A stretch of 64,000 nt of DNA from Luteolibacter rhizosphaerae (GCF_025950095.1 NZ_JAPDDR010000003.1:310001-374000), one strand, 5' to 3'; shown: positions 1 to 8,668, numbered from the stretch's first letter. Program-made: numbers and translations. The notes: generated by a model not told the origin, from the letters alone.

Positions 1-610
1 CCTCGCGCATCGCGAGAAGTACGGTAGCTGTAGTAAAACACGTCGTGATCCCCGTCGGCTTCTGTGTCGTCAGACCGTCGTAGATATCGAGGTAGCCCCA
101 ACCGCCGTTGATGTCCATGTAGCGGTTGGCCAGGTCGCACTGCTCTTGTGCCAATCGCTTCCACTTCTCCTTCGCGGCATCATCTTTCGCGGTCTTGTAC
201 AGCCGTGTCAGGGCGCGCATACCGTAGGCGTGGCCCCATGCATTGTAGGTCGTCGTCTGATCCGCGCGGCGGAGCTTGGGAAGCTCGGCTTCCATCCATG
301 CACCGCCTTTCTCGATCGCTGCCAGTGTCTCGGGACGAGTGTCGCCGCTGTCGATCAGGCCGGACAAGGCCAGCCCGCTTGCACCTGCCCGGAAGGCATG
401 GTGGGCACCCGGCAGCGGCGCATAGATGTTCAGGCCCTTGGTCCGCGTCGCACCGCCCCAGGAACCGTTGGGATTCTGGTCTGCGATCAGGAAGTCCACG
501 CCGCGCCGCACCGATGCCGCCATGGTGGAGGCATTCACCTCCGCCACCGGCTTCTCTTGTGCGAAGGCGCAAGCGGTGCAGGCCAGTAGGATCGCGAGCG
601 GTCGCTGCAT
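1..610 (-). CDS. Secreted prenyltransferase/squalene-oxidase-repeat protein (C-terminus beyond window)
   Basis: The frame opens at the ATG at 608-610 and stays open to the left edge, so about 203 codons are visible and the C-terminus is missing. A short signal peptide (hydrophobic residues 4-17, ending in CAFA) is followed by a repeat resembling the terpenoid cyclase/squalene oxidase toroid: residues about 45-53 read QNPNGSWGG, and NGGWGYLD appears further on. These Q-x-x-x-G-S-W motifs are typical of exported repeat proteins in Planctomycetes and Verrucomicrobia whose substrates are mostly unknown, so no enzymatic activity is implied. It starts 4 bp after the stop of the HlyD-like gene and is probably co-transcribed with it. 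Confidence 0.75.
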   Translation of the reverse strand, partial: MQRPLAILLACTACAFAQEKPVAEVNASTMAASVRRGVDFLIADQNPNGSWGGATRTKGLNIYAPLPGAHHAFRAGASGLALSGLIDSGDTRPETLAAIEKGGAWMEAELPKLRRADQTTTYNAWGHAYGMRALTRLYKTAKDDAAKEKWKRLAQEQCDLANRYMDINGGWGYLDIYDGLTTQKPTGITTCFTTATVLLAMRE

Positions 611-614
611 GAGC

Positions 615-2030
615 TTAGTCCGGAATGATGACCACTTGCCCTGCTTCCAGCCCGCCGGCGATCTCCACGCGGTCGCCCGAAACGCGGCCGCGCACCACCG
701 TGCGGGTCTCGTTCTTGCCGTCCGCCATCTTCACTTGGACGGTCCACTTGCCTTCATCCGCAGCGCGCAGCGCCTTGGCGGGCAGGGTCATCGCCGTGTC
801 CGACTTGTAGACCACGAAACGGCAATCGAAATTCATCCCGGCCACCACATCAAGGTCGGCCGGGAACTCGAGCTTCTCATCTTCCGGCCATTCCGGCAGC
901 AGATCCACGCGGTAGCGTCCATCGGCGGCCGGCACTGCGGCTACCTGTTGGATCACGGCGGTAAGCGCCACATCCTCACGGCCGCCGGCGCTTGCTCCTC
1001 CCTTCATCAACTTCCGCAGGCTACGCGCCGTGCTTTCGTCCACATGTGCCACCAGACCGAGATCCGCCTCGTTCGGCACCAACGAAGCGAAGGGCCGGAT
1101 GAACGGAACCTTGCCACCCTTCACCAGTGACTTCGCCAGCTCGCCAAGAGTCCAGCGTCCTTCATCCAGCGAGCCGTGGTAGAAGATACCGTCTTCGCTC
1201 GCCTTCAGTTCAAGCAGCGCGCCATCCTTCTCGAGATCGGCCAGATCCTCCTTTTCGCGTGCCGCTGCAATGCGTGCCGCATCCAGATCCAGCCGCGCGT
1301 TCTCCAGCGAGCGTGGCAGATTCTTCTCCGCCTTCTCCAGTTCGATCGACGTCGACTTCGCATCGGTGGTCAGTCCCTCCGCCTTGCGAGGCAGCAGGAC
1401 TTGCAAGGTGCGGGTGGTGGAAAGCTCCGTAAGCTTCAGGGCCAGCTCGGAGGACTTCACCGCGTACTCCTGGCGCTTCAGGATGATCTCTTCCGTCTGC
1501 TCGGTCAGATCGTCCGCATCGTACATCATCTTGAGCTGCTTCAGCTCTTCCTGCGCGGCTTCCAAGCGACGCTTCGATCCCTCCAGATCATCGGCGATCT
1601 CTTCCTCCTGCGCCTTGCGTCCGGTCGTCGTGAAATACTCCAGTTCTTCCGCAGCCACTCGCTGTGCCTTGCGTGCGGCTTCCAGGCGGATCGTGGTCTC
1701 CTCGCTCAGCTTGGTGAAGGCGAGCTCTTGGCTGGCGAGAGTCAGCGCCCGGCCCTCCACTGCGCGTTTCAGATCCTGCAGCTTCTTGTCGTAGCCTTCG
1801 CGATCGAACTTCACCAACACATCGCCCTTCTTCACGGCCGTGCCATGCGGCACGATCTGCTCGATCGTGAAGTCACCCCAGCCTTCCGGGTCGATGGAAA
1901 CCAGCACCGGCTTGGCCGGCAGGATCGTCGCCGTGAACGAGCGCTCGATCGCGAATGGCTTGGACTCCACCGTGACTTCCGCTGCGGGAGCCACGGCGAC
2001 GGTGGCCGCGAGGAGGGACAGGTACTTCAT
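615..2030 (-). CDS. HlyD/RND-type periplasmic adaptor (membrane fusion) protein
   Basis: A 471-residue exported protein with a signal peptide at residues 1-16. A lipoyl/barrel-type segment follows (residues 40-75, including GTAVKKGDVLVKFD, the usual motif of membrane fusion proteins). A long alpha-helical coiled-coil hairpin rich in Glu, Lys, Ala and Leu spans about residues 75-265. Beta-barrel and membrane-proximal segments close the protein, ending in GGLEAGQVVIIPD. This layout is that of HlyD/MacA-type adaptors, which link an inner-membrane transporter to an outer-membrane channel. No transporter is visible here; it may lie beyond the left edge. The gene is preceded by a spermidine-synthase-like gene (21 bp gap) and followed 4 bp later by the prenyltransferase-repeat gene, which suggests an operon. 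Confidence 0.8.
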   Translation of the reverse strand: MKYLSLLAATVAVAPAAEVTVESKPFAIERSFTATILPAKPVLVSIDPEGWGDFTIEQIVPHGTAVKKGDVLVKFDREGYDKKLQDLKRAVEGRALTLASQELAFTKLSEETTIRLEAARKAQRVAAEELEYFTTTGRKAQEEEIADDLEGSKRRLEAAQEELKQLKMMYDADDLTEQTEEIILKRQEYAVKSSELALKLTELSTTRTLQVLLPRKAEGLTTDAKSTSIELEKAEKNLPRSLENARLDLDAARIAAAREKEDLADLEKDGALLELKASEDGIFYHGSLDEGRWTLGELAKSLVKGGKVPFIRPFASLVPNEADLGLVAHVDESTARSLRKLMKGGASAGGREDVALTAVIQQVAAVPAADGRYRVDLLPEWPEDEKLEFPADLDVVAGMNFDCRFVVYKSDTAMTLPAKALRAADEGKWTVQVKMADGKNETRTVVRGRVSGDRVEIAGGLEAGQVVIIPD

Positions 2031-2051
2031 AAAGATGCGGGATTAGCGATA

Positions 2052-2729
2052 TCACTCGCCGGATTTGCCTTTTCGGGCAAGCCAAAGGAAATGGCGGCGC
2101 GGTCGGCGGGCATTCGGGCTGGCGTCGATCTCGTGACGCACCACCTCGAATCCGGCACGCGCCAAGTTGCGCTCGATCATCGGCAGCGGGCGCGAGGAAC
2201 CGATCCCTAGCAGACCGCCCGACTGCAGCGCGCCATGAACTGCGGCAAGCCAGCGCCGGTCCTCGAAAAGACCGCGGCCACGTTCGCCGAGCGGTGCGGT
2301 ATCCGAGTGGACCAGCACCGCGTGCAGTTCCTGCTCATACTCATGGAAGGCTGTCGCCTCCACGTTTGAAAGGATCTCCACGCGCGAGTCCGTCACCGCC
2401 GGACTATCCGGCATGAACTTGCGGTGCCACTCCGCCACCACCGGCCACGGCTCGCCCACGATGAAGGTCCCGCGCTTCTGCGGCAGCGTTTCCATCGCCC
2501 CCGCCAGCACCTCGCCCAAGCCTAGGCCTACCACCCAGATCTTCGGTTGCCGCACCGGGCGGAAGGGCGCGCAGGCCACCCGGCCCAGCTCGCGCTCGCT
2601 TGCTCGGGTCACCGGTCCGGCCAGTTGCACGCTGCCGTGCTGCAGGTATTTCCGGCCGTCGTGCTCGTGCAGTTCCAGCACCGTGCCGTCCGGCAAGTTG
2701 GCTTCCGCCAAGGTGATTCGCGGCTTCAT
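2052..2729 (-). CDS. Spermidine synthase-like / SAM-binding Rossmann protein
   Basis: A 225-residue cytoplasmic protein. After a short beta-rich N-terminus (EHDGRKYLQHGSVQLAGP) it carries a Rossmann-type nucleotide-binding segment (WVVGLGLGEVLAG, about residues 66-78), as in spermidine synthase-like and class I SAM-dependent enzymes. At 225 residues it is shorter than true spermidine synthases (about 280). The acidic catalytic motif expected for polyamine synthesis is not obvious, so I call it a spermidine-synthase-like protein of unknown substrate. It is the first gene of the minus-strand run with the HlyD-like adaptor. Confidence 0.6.
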   Translation of the reverse strand: MKPRITLAEANLPDGTVLELHEHDGRKYLQHGSVQLAGPVTRASERELGRVACAPFRPVRQPKIWVVGLGLGEVLAGAMETLPQKRGTFIVGEPWPVVAEWHRKFMPDSPAVTDSRVEILSNVEATAFHEYEQELHAVLVHSDTAPLGERGRGLFEDRRWLAAVHGALQSGGLLGIGSSRPLPMIERNLARAGFEVVRHEIDASPNARRPRRHFLWLARKGKSGE

Positions 2730-2763
2730 CGCTCTGCTTCTTCTTCGGTTGTCTTGGAAAACA

Positions 2764-2790
2764 ACGACCCCGGCGGAGTGCCGGGGTCGT
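2764..2790 (-). terminator. Rho-independent terminator of the HU gene
   Basis: A perfect 11-bp stem (2764-2774 with 2780-2790) and a 5-nt loop. On the minus strand the stem is followed by TTGTTTTCC. It lies between the HU stop and the next minus-strand gene start, so it most likely ends HU transcription. Confidence 0.8.
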
Positions 2791-2855
2791 CAGTTTTGGG
2801 CTTTTCGGATCCCTTCGGGCACCGGTTCCGGGAGGTCCCGGCACCCTCTCGCGGA

Positions 2856-3131
2856 TCAGAGACCTGCTTTCAGCGTGGACGATGCCTTGAAGCCGACGGA
2901 CTTGGAGGCGGCGATCTTCATTGCTTCGCCGGTCTTGGGGTTGCGACCCTGACGAGCGGCGCGCTTCTTCACTTCGAAAGTGCCGAAGCCGATGATCTGG
3001 ACCTTCTTGTCCTTCTTCACGCCCTTTTCGATGGAGGTGAGAACGGCGGCAAGAGCGTCCTCGGCGGCGCGCTTGGTAGCGTCCTTACCGAGGGCTTTCT
3101 GAATGGCTTCAACAAGTTCAGCTTTGTTCAT
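2856..3131 (-). CDS. HU-family histone-like DNA-binding protein
   Basis: A 91-residue nucleoid protein beginning MNKAELVEAI. It carries the HU/IHF signature: the core IIGFGTFEVKKRAARQGRNP followed by TGEAMKIAASKSVGFK, which form the DNA-bending beta arms with the conserved Arg-Asn-Pro tip. It would act as a dimer in chromosome compaction. I take the ATG at 3131 as start. A frame extension reaches an upstream TTG at 3170, but those 13 residues are not HU-like and the family normally starts with MNK. The gene stands alone and has a strong terminator downstream. Confidence 0.95.
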   Translation of the reverse strand: MNKAELVEAIQKALGKDATKRAAEDALAAVLTSIEKGVKKDKKVQIIGFGTFEVKKRAARQGRNPKTGEAMKIAASKSVGFKASSTLKAGL

Positions 3132-3292
3132 GGCGAGGACGGTATTGCGGTCCGGACCCTTGTTTGGCAAGCTAAAATAGAAGCCCGCCAGCCCGCCCCG
3201 CCCTTAGAGCCAAGCACGTTAGCGGCCCTTCCACACCCCCGCCGACAGCCCGTTACGAGAGTCATCGTAACACCCCGATCCAACCCTAACCG

Positions 3293-4633
3293 ATGCCTCC
3301 CGAACCCGCCGAAGACAGCGACCTGAAACGCGCCGAACAGGTGATCGCCGGTGCCGCCCACGCCGCGACAGTGCACTTCGCAAACAATCTGTTAGTCGCT
3401 GCCGCGTTGCGCGGCTACATCGCCCCGGATGAGGACGAAGAAATCAAGCTACGATACACCCAGTACTTGAGCGTACGCACCGCGCTCCTCTCCCTGTTAG
3501 GGACCATGGAACCCGCGAGCGGCAGGAATGCCGCCGAATGGCGCAGCGGGTTACCCCGCTTCAGCGCGGCCTTCGCAGCCGCTTGTCTCCTGCTTCGCGG
3601 GGCATTGGGCCTTGTGGATCAAGCGAAAGGCTCGCGTCTCCTGCGCAAGAAGCTGGATGAGGCGGACTCCCTGCGCGGCATCCCGCGCAAGACCTTCACC
3701 GCCATCTACCGCTCTTGCACGGATACCTCCCGCCTCCACCGCTTCCGCGATGCCGCGGATTTCTACTATGCGCACCGTAGGGAGATCCATGCCACCGCAC
3801 CCGCCGGTATCCTCGCCGCTCTAACAGACTGCGAGCCTTGGATCGACGCATGCCGCTCCGGCATCTCCCGCCGCCGCCTCGGCTACCGCTGGTTCTCCTT
3901 CAGGCGCCGCCATCACTCCGCGTGGAAAAAATCCATCTTCGGCTTCTTCGAACTCTCCGGCCGGGCGATCGCGGATCTGCGTCAGCCGGGGGTGAAAGCC
4001 TCCGGAGCGGCGAAGCGTGTCAGCATCCCCCTGCGGGAGCGCGCCCTCGCCCTCGCCCGCCCGGGGGATATCTTCGTGACCCGGCACGATGACGCCCTGA
4101 GCAATCTCTTCCTCCCCGGCCACTGGCCGCACGCCGCCCTCTACCTCGGCAGCCCGGAGCAGCGCCGCCAGCTCGGCCTCGTCCTGCCCCCGCCCCTCGA
4201 ACGCCGCCTCGCGGGGGAGGTCTGCTTTCTGGAGGCGAAGAAGGACGGCGTTCTCCTTCGCCCCCCGGACGACACCCTCGCCGTGGATGCCTTCGTGATC
4301 CTCCGCTCCCCCCTCGGCCCTCCCGATCTCGCGACCGTCCTAACCCGCGCCATGGACCATGCGGGCAAGCCCTTCGACTTCTCCTTCGATTTCCGGAGGG
4401 CCGAGCGCCTCGCCTGCACCGAGCTCGTCTACCGCGCCTACCACCACTGCGGGCCGGTCGTCTTCTCCCTGATCGAGGTCTCCGCCCGCCCCTGCCTCCC
4501 GGCGGAGGAGCTCATCTCCCAATCCCTCGCCCAAGGATTTCGGGTCGTCGCGGCCTGCGGCGTGGGAAATGACGAAATCATTTCGGGTCCCCGGGCAGAG
4601 CTCCTCCTGCACGCCAGCCGGAGTGCACTTTGA
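3293..4633 (+). CDS. YiiX/YebB-like permuted papain-fold cysteine hydrolase
   Basis: A 446-residue protein with a helical N-terminal region of unknown role (about residues 1-250). The C-terminal domain is typical of YiiX-type 'permuted' NlpC/P60 hydrolases. It begins RPGDIFVTRHDDALSN, continues to WPHAALYLGS with a candidate catalytic His280, and then reaches ACTELVYRAY with candidate nucleophile Cys375. The circularly permuted order, His before Cys, is diagnostic. Members of this fold act on amide bonds in cell wall or lipid-linked substrates; the substrate here is unknown. There is no signal peptide. The gene lies just upstream of the ATP synthase operon but is separated from it by a promoter-like region. 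Confidence 0.75.
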   Translation: MPPEPAEDSDLKRAEQVIAGAAHAATVHFANNLLVAAALRGYIAPDEDEEIKLRYTQYLSVRTALLSLLGTMEPASGRNAAEWRSGLPRFSAAFAAACLLLRGALGLVDQAKGSRLLRKKLDEADSLRGIPRKTFTAIYRSCTDTSRLHRFRDAADFYYAHRREIHATAPAGILAALTDCEPWIDACRSGISRRRLGYRWFSFRRRHHSAWKKSIFGFFELSGRAIADLRQPGVKASGAAKRVSIPLRERALALARPGDIFVTRHDDALSNLFLPGHWPHAALYLGSPEQRRQLGLVLPPPLERRLAGEVCFLEAKKDGVLLRPPDDTLAVDAFVILRSPLGPPDLATVLTRAMDHAGKPFDFSFDFRRAERLACTELVYRAYHHCGPVVFSLIEVSARPCLPAEELISQSLAQGFRVVAACGVGNDEIISGPRAELLLHASRSAL

Positions 4634-4672
4634 AGCACCCGTAAGTCCCACAAAACGAGTGTTTTCCTGAGC

Positions 4673-4690
4673 TTGTGAAAAATTTCACAA
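4673..4690. promoter_or_regulatory. CRP/FNR-type palindromic operator upstream of atpB
   Basis: Perfect 8-bp arms (4673-4680 and 4683-4690) around an AA centre. Read as half-sites this is TGTGA-N6-TCACA, identical to the consensus of CRP-family activators. It overlaps a candidate -35 element of the ATP synthase operon and lies 75 bp before the atpB start. Confidence 0.6.
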
Positions 4691-4712
4691 ATAGCTCTTG
4701 CGCCGTTATAAA
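4683..4712 (+). promoter_or_regulatory. Candidate sigma70-type promoter of the atp operon
   Basis: TTTCAC at 4683-4688 and TATAAA at 4707-4712 are separated by 18 bp. They lie in a locally AT-rich stretch just after the preceding gene, in front of atpB. The -35 hexamer sits inside the CRP-type palindrome. The transcription start is not known. Confidence 0.45.
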
Positions 4713-4764
4713 ACCCTTTGATACAGCCCCCGCGCGCTTTCGCCAGCCGCATCCCTTTCTCGGC

Positions 4765-5694
4765 ATGACTCGTCGCTCCATTTTTTCCATTCTGTTCGCA
4801 TGGCTCTGCTGTGCGGTGCCGGCTTTCGCGGCGGATGCGGCCCACGGTGCCGGTCACTCCGGTCACGATCACCTCCCGGCCCACGCCGAGGCCATCTTCG
4901 AGCTCGGGCCCTTCGTCATCACGAACTCGATGCTGATGGTCTGGATCGTCGCCGCCTTCATCATCGTGGTCGCCCAGCTGGCCACCAAGAAGCTCACCCT
5001 CGTCCCCGCCGGCCTCCAGAACTTCGTCGAGTGGATCGTCGAGAGCCTCTACAACTTCCTCGAGGGCATCCTCGGCGCGCACCTCGTGAAGCGCACCTTC
5101 TGGTTCTTCGGCACCATCTTCGTCCTCATCCTCTTCACGAACTGGTTCGGCCTCATCCCTGGCGTCGGCACGGTTGGCTGGCAGCTCAGCGGCTCCGGCG
5201 TGGATCCCCACGATACCTTCCGCCCCTTCCTGCGCGGTGGTAATGCCGACCTGAACATGACCGCCGCGATGGCCTTCACCTTCGCACTCCTCTGGTTCTA
5301 CTGGGCCCTCACGGAGAACGGCATCAAGGGCTTCTTCGCCCACATCTTCGCCCCGAAGGGCAAGTTCGGCGGCATCATGGCGGTGCTCATGATCGTTGTC
5401 TTCGGCTTCGTCGGCATCCTCGAAGTCATCTCGATCCTCTTCCGCCCCGTCGCCCTCTCCTTCCGTCTCTACGGTAACATCTTCGCGGGTGAGAACATCC
5501 TCGAGAACATGATGCTCGTCGTCGGCGACAACAAGTGGCTCGCCTGGCTTCCGCCGCTTCCCTTCTACTTCATGGAGCTCCTCGTCGGCCTGATCCAGGC
5601 TCTCGTGTTCATGCTCCTCACCGCCGTCTTCCTCAAGCTGATCTGCGACCACGGCGATCACCACGACGAGGACCACAAGGACCACGCTCATTGA
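4765..5694 (+). CDS. atpB: F1Fo ATP synthase subunit a
   Basis: A 309-residue membrane protein forming the proton half-channels of the Fo stator. The start is placed at the ATG at 4765, which gives a cleavable signal peptide (ending VPAFAADA) and a His-rich exported N-terminus. An upstream in-frame GTG at 4675 lies within the operator and is unlikely. Several transmembrane helices follow. The key helix carries RPVALSFRLYGNIFAGE with the conserved arginine facing the c-ring. The C-terminus is rich in His and Asp (HGDHHDEDHKDHAH). It is the first gene of the operon; no atpI is seen upstream. Confidence 0.95.
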   Translation: MTRRSIFSILFAWLCCAVPAFAADAAHGAGHSGHDHLPAHAEAIFELGPFVITNSMLMVWIVAAFIIVVAQLATKKLTLVPAGLQNFVEWIVESLYNFLEGILGAHLVKRTFWFFGTIFVLILFTNWFGLIPGVGTVGWQLSGSGVDPHDTFRPFLRGGNADLNMTAAMAFTFALLWFYWALTENGIKGFFAHIFAPKGKFGGIMAVLMIVVFGFVGILEVISILFRPVALSFRLYGNIFAGENILENMMLVVGDNKWLAWLPPLPFYFMELLVGLIQALVFMLLTAVFLKLICDHGDHHDEDHKDHAH

Positions 5695-5764
5695 AAAGCT
5701 TTCCCGTCCTGACCATGGCACAGACCGTGGGGGTCGGGCGTAACACCAAAACAGAACAACCAAC

Positions 5765-5998
5765 ATGACCCTCGATCTCCTTGCCCAGACCGCCGAAGCT
5801 GTCTCCGGCCTCAAAGGTAACTTCCACGTCGCCTTTGCCGCTGTTGGCGCTGCCGTCGGCATCGGCCTGCTCGGCTCTAAGGCTGCTGAAGCCACCGGCC
5901 GCAACCCCGGCGCCGCCGGTAACATCCTGACGCTGTCGATCATTCTCGCAGCTCTTATCGAAGGTATCGTCTTCTTCGCGATCTTCCTCGCCAAGTAA
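5765..5998 (+). CDS. atpE: F1Fo ATP synthase subunit c
   Basis: A 77-residue hairpin of two transmembrane helices that assembles into the rotor ring. The polar loop has ATGRNPGAAGN with Arg46-Asn47-Pro48, and the second helix carries the ion-binding Glu66 in ALIEGIVFF. Glu is followed by Gly rather than Ser/Thr and the Na+-type ligand pattern is not evident, which favours protons (inference). The leader before the ATG is A-rich without a clear Shine-Dalgarno. A strong hairpin directly follows the stop codon. Confidence 0.96.
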   Translation: MTLDLLAQTAEAVSGLKGNFHVAFAAVGAAVGIGLLGSKAAEATGRNPGAAGNILTLSIILAALIEGIVFFAIFLAK

Positions 5999-6006
5999 GC
6001 CTTCCC

Positions 6007-6035
6007 GGCGCGGAGGTCCCCGTGACCTCCGCGCC
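6007..6035 (+). promoter_or_regulatory. Strong intra-operon hairpin between atpE and atpF
   Basis: A perfect 12-bp GC-rich stem (6007-6018 with 6024-6035) and a 5-nt loop begin 8 bp after the atpE stop. A pyrimidine-rich tract follows, but not a full U-run. It may act as a 3' stabiliser or partial terminator that raises the amount of c-subunit mRNA relative to downstream genes (inference). Confidence 0.7.
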
Positions 6036-6085
6036 ACCCTTTCCTTTTCCCGCCTGATTTCACCGATTCTCCAGCATTTCGTCCG

Positions 6086-6646
6086 ATGACCACGATTCTC
6101 GATCTCCTGGCCGCAGCTCCTCCCGTCGAAGCAGACGGCGGCGTTGCCGGTGAAATCTTCCGCACCTTCAAGATCGACTGGGCTTTCTTCATCAGCCAGG
6201 TCGTTTCCTTCCTGATCGTCGCCTTCCTGCTCAAGAAGTTCGCCTTCGGCCCCATCCAAGCCATGCTCGAGCAACGCCGCGCCCGCATCGCGGAGGGTGA
6301 GTCCAAGCTGATCCAGATCCAGCAGCAGCTCGCGGAGTCCGAGGCTTCCACCGCCGCCGCCATCGCGAAGGCGAATGAAGATGCCGCCCGCCTGATCAAC
6401 GAGGCCAAGACCAGCGCCGCCGCCCTCACCGAGCAGAAGGCCCAGGAGGCCATCGCCGGTGCCCAGCAGATCCTCGCGAAGGCCGAAGCCGCCGCCCAAG
6501 CCGAGCGCGCCGCCATCAAGGCCGAGCTCAAGCAGGAGTTTGGTCGCCTCGTCGCCTCCACCACCGCCCAAGTCACCGGTAAGGTCCTCACCTCCGACGA
6601 CCAAGCCCGCCTCAGCCAGGAAGCCCTCGCTACGGTCGAGCGCTAA
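6086..6646 (+). CDS. atpF: F1Fo ATP synthase subunit b
   Basis: A 186-residue peripheral-stalk subunit. A single transmembrane helix (about residues 33-51, FFISQVVSFLIVAFLLKKF) is followed by FGPIQAMLEQRRARIAEGE, the standard start of the b-subunit stalk. A long Ala/Glu/Lys-rich coiled coil then runs to the C-terminus. The length is slightly above the usual 155-175 because of about 30 residues before the membrane helix. It would dimerise and bind delta and alpha. It follows atpE after a hairpin and precedes atpH by 20 bp. Confidence 0.95.
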   Translation: MTTILDLLAAAPPVEADGGVAGEIFRTFKIDWAFFISQVVSFLIVAFLLKKFAFGPIQAMLEQRRARIAEGESKLIQIQQQLAESEASTAAAIAKANEDAARLINEAKTSAAALTEQKAQEAIAGAQQILAKAEAAAQAERAAIKAELKQEFGRLVASTTAQVTGKVLTSDDQARLSQEALATVER

Positions 6647-6666
6647 TCTCCTTTCTCCGCCTCGTC

Positions 6667-7059
6667 ATGAAGATCTCCAAGACCGCCACCATCACCGCCC
6701 GCCGCATTTTCCGGCTTTGCCAGAGCGGTCCCCGCCTTGACGAGGCCAAGCTTTCCGCGGCCGTGCGCCAGCTCGCCACCGAGAAGCCCCGCGGCTACCG
6801 CGGTGTCCTCGTGGCGCTCAAGCGTCTCGTCCGCCTCGATGCCGAGCGCCGCCGCGTGATCGTGGAGAGCGCCACCGAGCTCGACCAAGGCGCCCGTGAC
6901 CGCATCGTTTCGAACATCGCGGTGAAGTACGGCGTCGATCTCGCCTTCGAATTCCGCACCAATCCCGAACTCCTCGGCGGCCTCAAGATCCGCGTCGGTA
7001 ACGACGTCTTCGACGGTTCCGTGAAGGGTCGCCTCGACCGCCTCGCCAACGCTTTCTGA
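6667..7059 (+). CDS. atpH: F1Fo ATP synthase subunit delta (short form)
   Basis: A 130-residue delta subunit (OSCP homologue) that links the b stalk to the top of F1. The C-terminal signature is intact: NPELLGGLKIRVGNDVFDGS followed by VKGRLDRLANAF. Family members usually have 175-185 residues. The missing part falls in the N-terminal helical bundle that binds the alpha N-terminus. The start ATG lies 20 bp after atpF. An upstream start in the same frame is not available within the intergenic space, so the shortness looks real rather than a start-site error. Confidence 0.9.
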   Translation: MKISKTATITARRIFRLCQSGPRLDEAKLSAAVRQLATEKPRGYRGVLVALKRLVRLDAERRRVIVESATELDQGARDRIVSNIAVKYGVDLAFEFRTNPELLGGLKIRVGNDVFDGSVKGRLDRLANAF

Positions 7060-7109
7060 TTTCGCCTCTCTCCTTTTAAAACTAACCACCGATAACCGGA
7101 ACCCTTCCA

Positions 7110-8651
7110 ATGAGCAGCATCCTCCAGGAACTCGAAAAGGAGATCGCCAACGCCTCGGCCTCCGTCGAAAAAACCAACGTCGGCGTCGTCCGCGAAGTCG
7201 GTGACGGCGTCGCCAAGGTCGAAGGCCTTTCGGACGTGATGCTGAACGAGATGATCTCGTTCCCCGGCGGCGTGACCGGCCTCGCGATGAACCTTGAGGA
7301 CGGTGAAGTCGGTGTCGTGCTTCTCGGCTCCTACGACAAGATCGTCGCGGGCATGGAGTGCTCCACCACCGGCAAGCTGCTTTCCGTTCCGGTCGGTCGC
7401 AAGGTCTTCGGCCGCGTCGTGAACGCTCTCGGCCACGCCATCGACGGCAAGGGCGAGATCGAAGCCTCCGCTTCCTACCCGATGGAGAAGATCGCTCCGG
7501 GTATCATCAAGCGTAAGTCGGTGTCCGTCCCGGTGCAGACCGGCATCATGTCCATCGATGCCATGATCCCCGTCGGCCGCGGCCAGCGCGAGCTCATCAT
7601 CGGTGACCGCTCGACCGGCAAGACCACCATCGCCGTCGATACCATCATCTCCCAGGCCAAGCAGAACAAGCTGGCCGAGCAGGGCAAGCTGCAGAACCAC
7701 AAGCCGCTTTACTGCATCTACGTCGCCATCGGCCAGAAGCAGTCGAACGTGGCCCGGATCCAGAAGACGCTGGAAGACTCCGGCGCCATGGAATACACCA
7801 CCATCGTTTCGGCCACCGCTTCGGATGCCGCCGCGATGCAGTTCCTCGCTCCTTACGCCGGCTGCGCCATCGCCGAATACATGATGGACCAGGGCGAAGA
7901 CTGCCTCATCGTGTTCGATGACCTTTCCAAGCACGCCGTGGCCTACCGCCAGGTGGCCCTGATCCTGAAGCGCCCCTCCGGTCGCGAAGCGTATCCGGGT
8001 GACGTGTTCTACCTCCACTCCCGCCTGCTCGAGCGCTCCGCTCGTCTGACCGAGGCCGCCGGTGGTGGTTCGCTTACCGCTCTCCCTGTCATCGAGACCC
8101 AGGCCGGTGACGTGTCCGCTTACATCCCGACCAACGTGATCTCGATCACGGACGGCCAGATCTACCTGGAAACCGACCTCTTCTACCAGGGCATCCGCCC
8201 CGCCATCTCGGTGGGTCTCTCGGTGTCCCGCGTGGGTTCCGCCGCCCAGACCAAGACCATCAAGTCCGTCGCCGGCACCACCAAGCTGGACCTCGCCCAG
8301 TTCCGCGAGCTGCAGGCCTTCGCTCAGTTCGGTTCGGACCTTGATGCCTCCACCAAGAAAAAGCTCGATCGCGGTGCCCGCATCGTGGAGCTCTTCAAGC
8401 AGAACCAGTACTCCCCGCTCTCCATGGAGATGGAGTCGATCTACCTGTTCGCCATGCAGAACGGCTACTTCGACGATGTGAAGGTCAGCGACGTGAAGCG
8501 CTTCCAGACTGCGATGGGTGAGTTCTTCGAGACCCGCAAGACCGAGCTCCTCGACAAGATCCGCAACGAAAAGCCGGACCTCAAGAAAGACGCCGCCGCC
8601 GTTGAAGCCGTGAAGACGGCCATCAACGACTTCAAGGCTTCTTGGAAGTAA
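7110..8651 (+). CDS. atpA: F1Fo ATP synthase subunit alpha
   Basis: A 513-residue subunit of F1 carrying the non-catalytic nucleotide site, of normal length. It contains the P-loop GDRSTGKT at residues 165-172. The alpha signature [17 protein letters not shown] holds the conserved arginine that reaches into the neighbouring beta site. The N-terminal domain ([11 protein letters not shown]) would contact delta. It lies 50 bp after atpH and is followed by a 56-bp pyrimidine-rich spacer before atpG. Confidence 0.98.
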   Translation: MSSILQELEKEIANASASVEKTNVGVVREVGDGVAKVEGLSDVMLNEMISFPGGVTGLAMNLEDGEVGVVLLGSYDKIVAGMECSTTGKLLSVPVGRKVFGRVVNALGHAIDGKGEIEASASYPMEKIAPGIIKRKSVSVPVQTGIMSIDAMIPVGRGQRELIIGDRSTGKTTIAVDTIISQAKQNKLAEQGKLQNHKPLYCIYVAIGQKQSNVARIQKTLEDSGAMEYTTIVSATASDAAAMQFLAPYAGCAIAEYMMDQGEDCLIVFDDLSKHAVAYRQVALILKRPSGREAYPGDVFYLHSRLLERSARLTEAAGGGSLTALPVIETQAGDVSAYIPTNVISITDGQIYLETDLFYQGIRPAISVGLSVSRVGSAAQTKTIKSVAGTTKLDLAQFRELQAFAQFGSDLDASTKKKLDRGARIVELFKQNQYSPLSMEMESIYLFAMQNGYFDDVKVSDVKRFQTAMGEFFETRKTELLDKIRNEKPDLKKDAAAVEAVKTAINDFKASWK

Positions 8652-8668
8652 TCGGCTCCTCTTAGTCC

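Noticed and set aside
3132-3170. N-terminal extension of HU to a TTG at 3170
   Set aside because: The extra 13 residues are not HU-like, and the family start MNKAELVEAI coincides with the ATG at 3131.
4675-4764. GTG start for atpB giving 30 more residues
   Set aside because: The GTG lies inside the CRP-type palindrome and candidate promoter. The ATG at 4765 gives a clean signal peptide.
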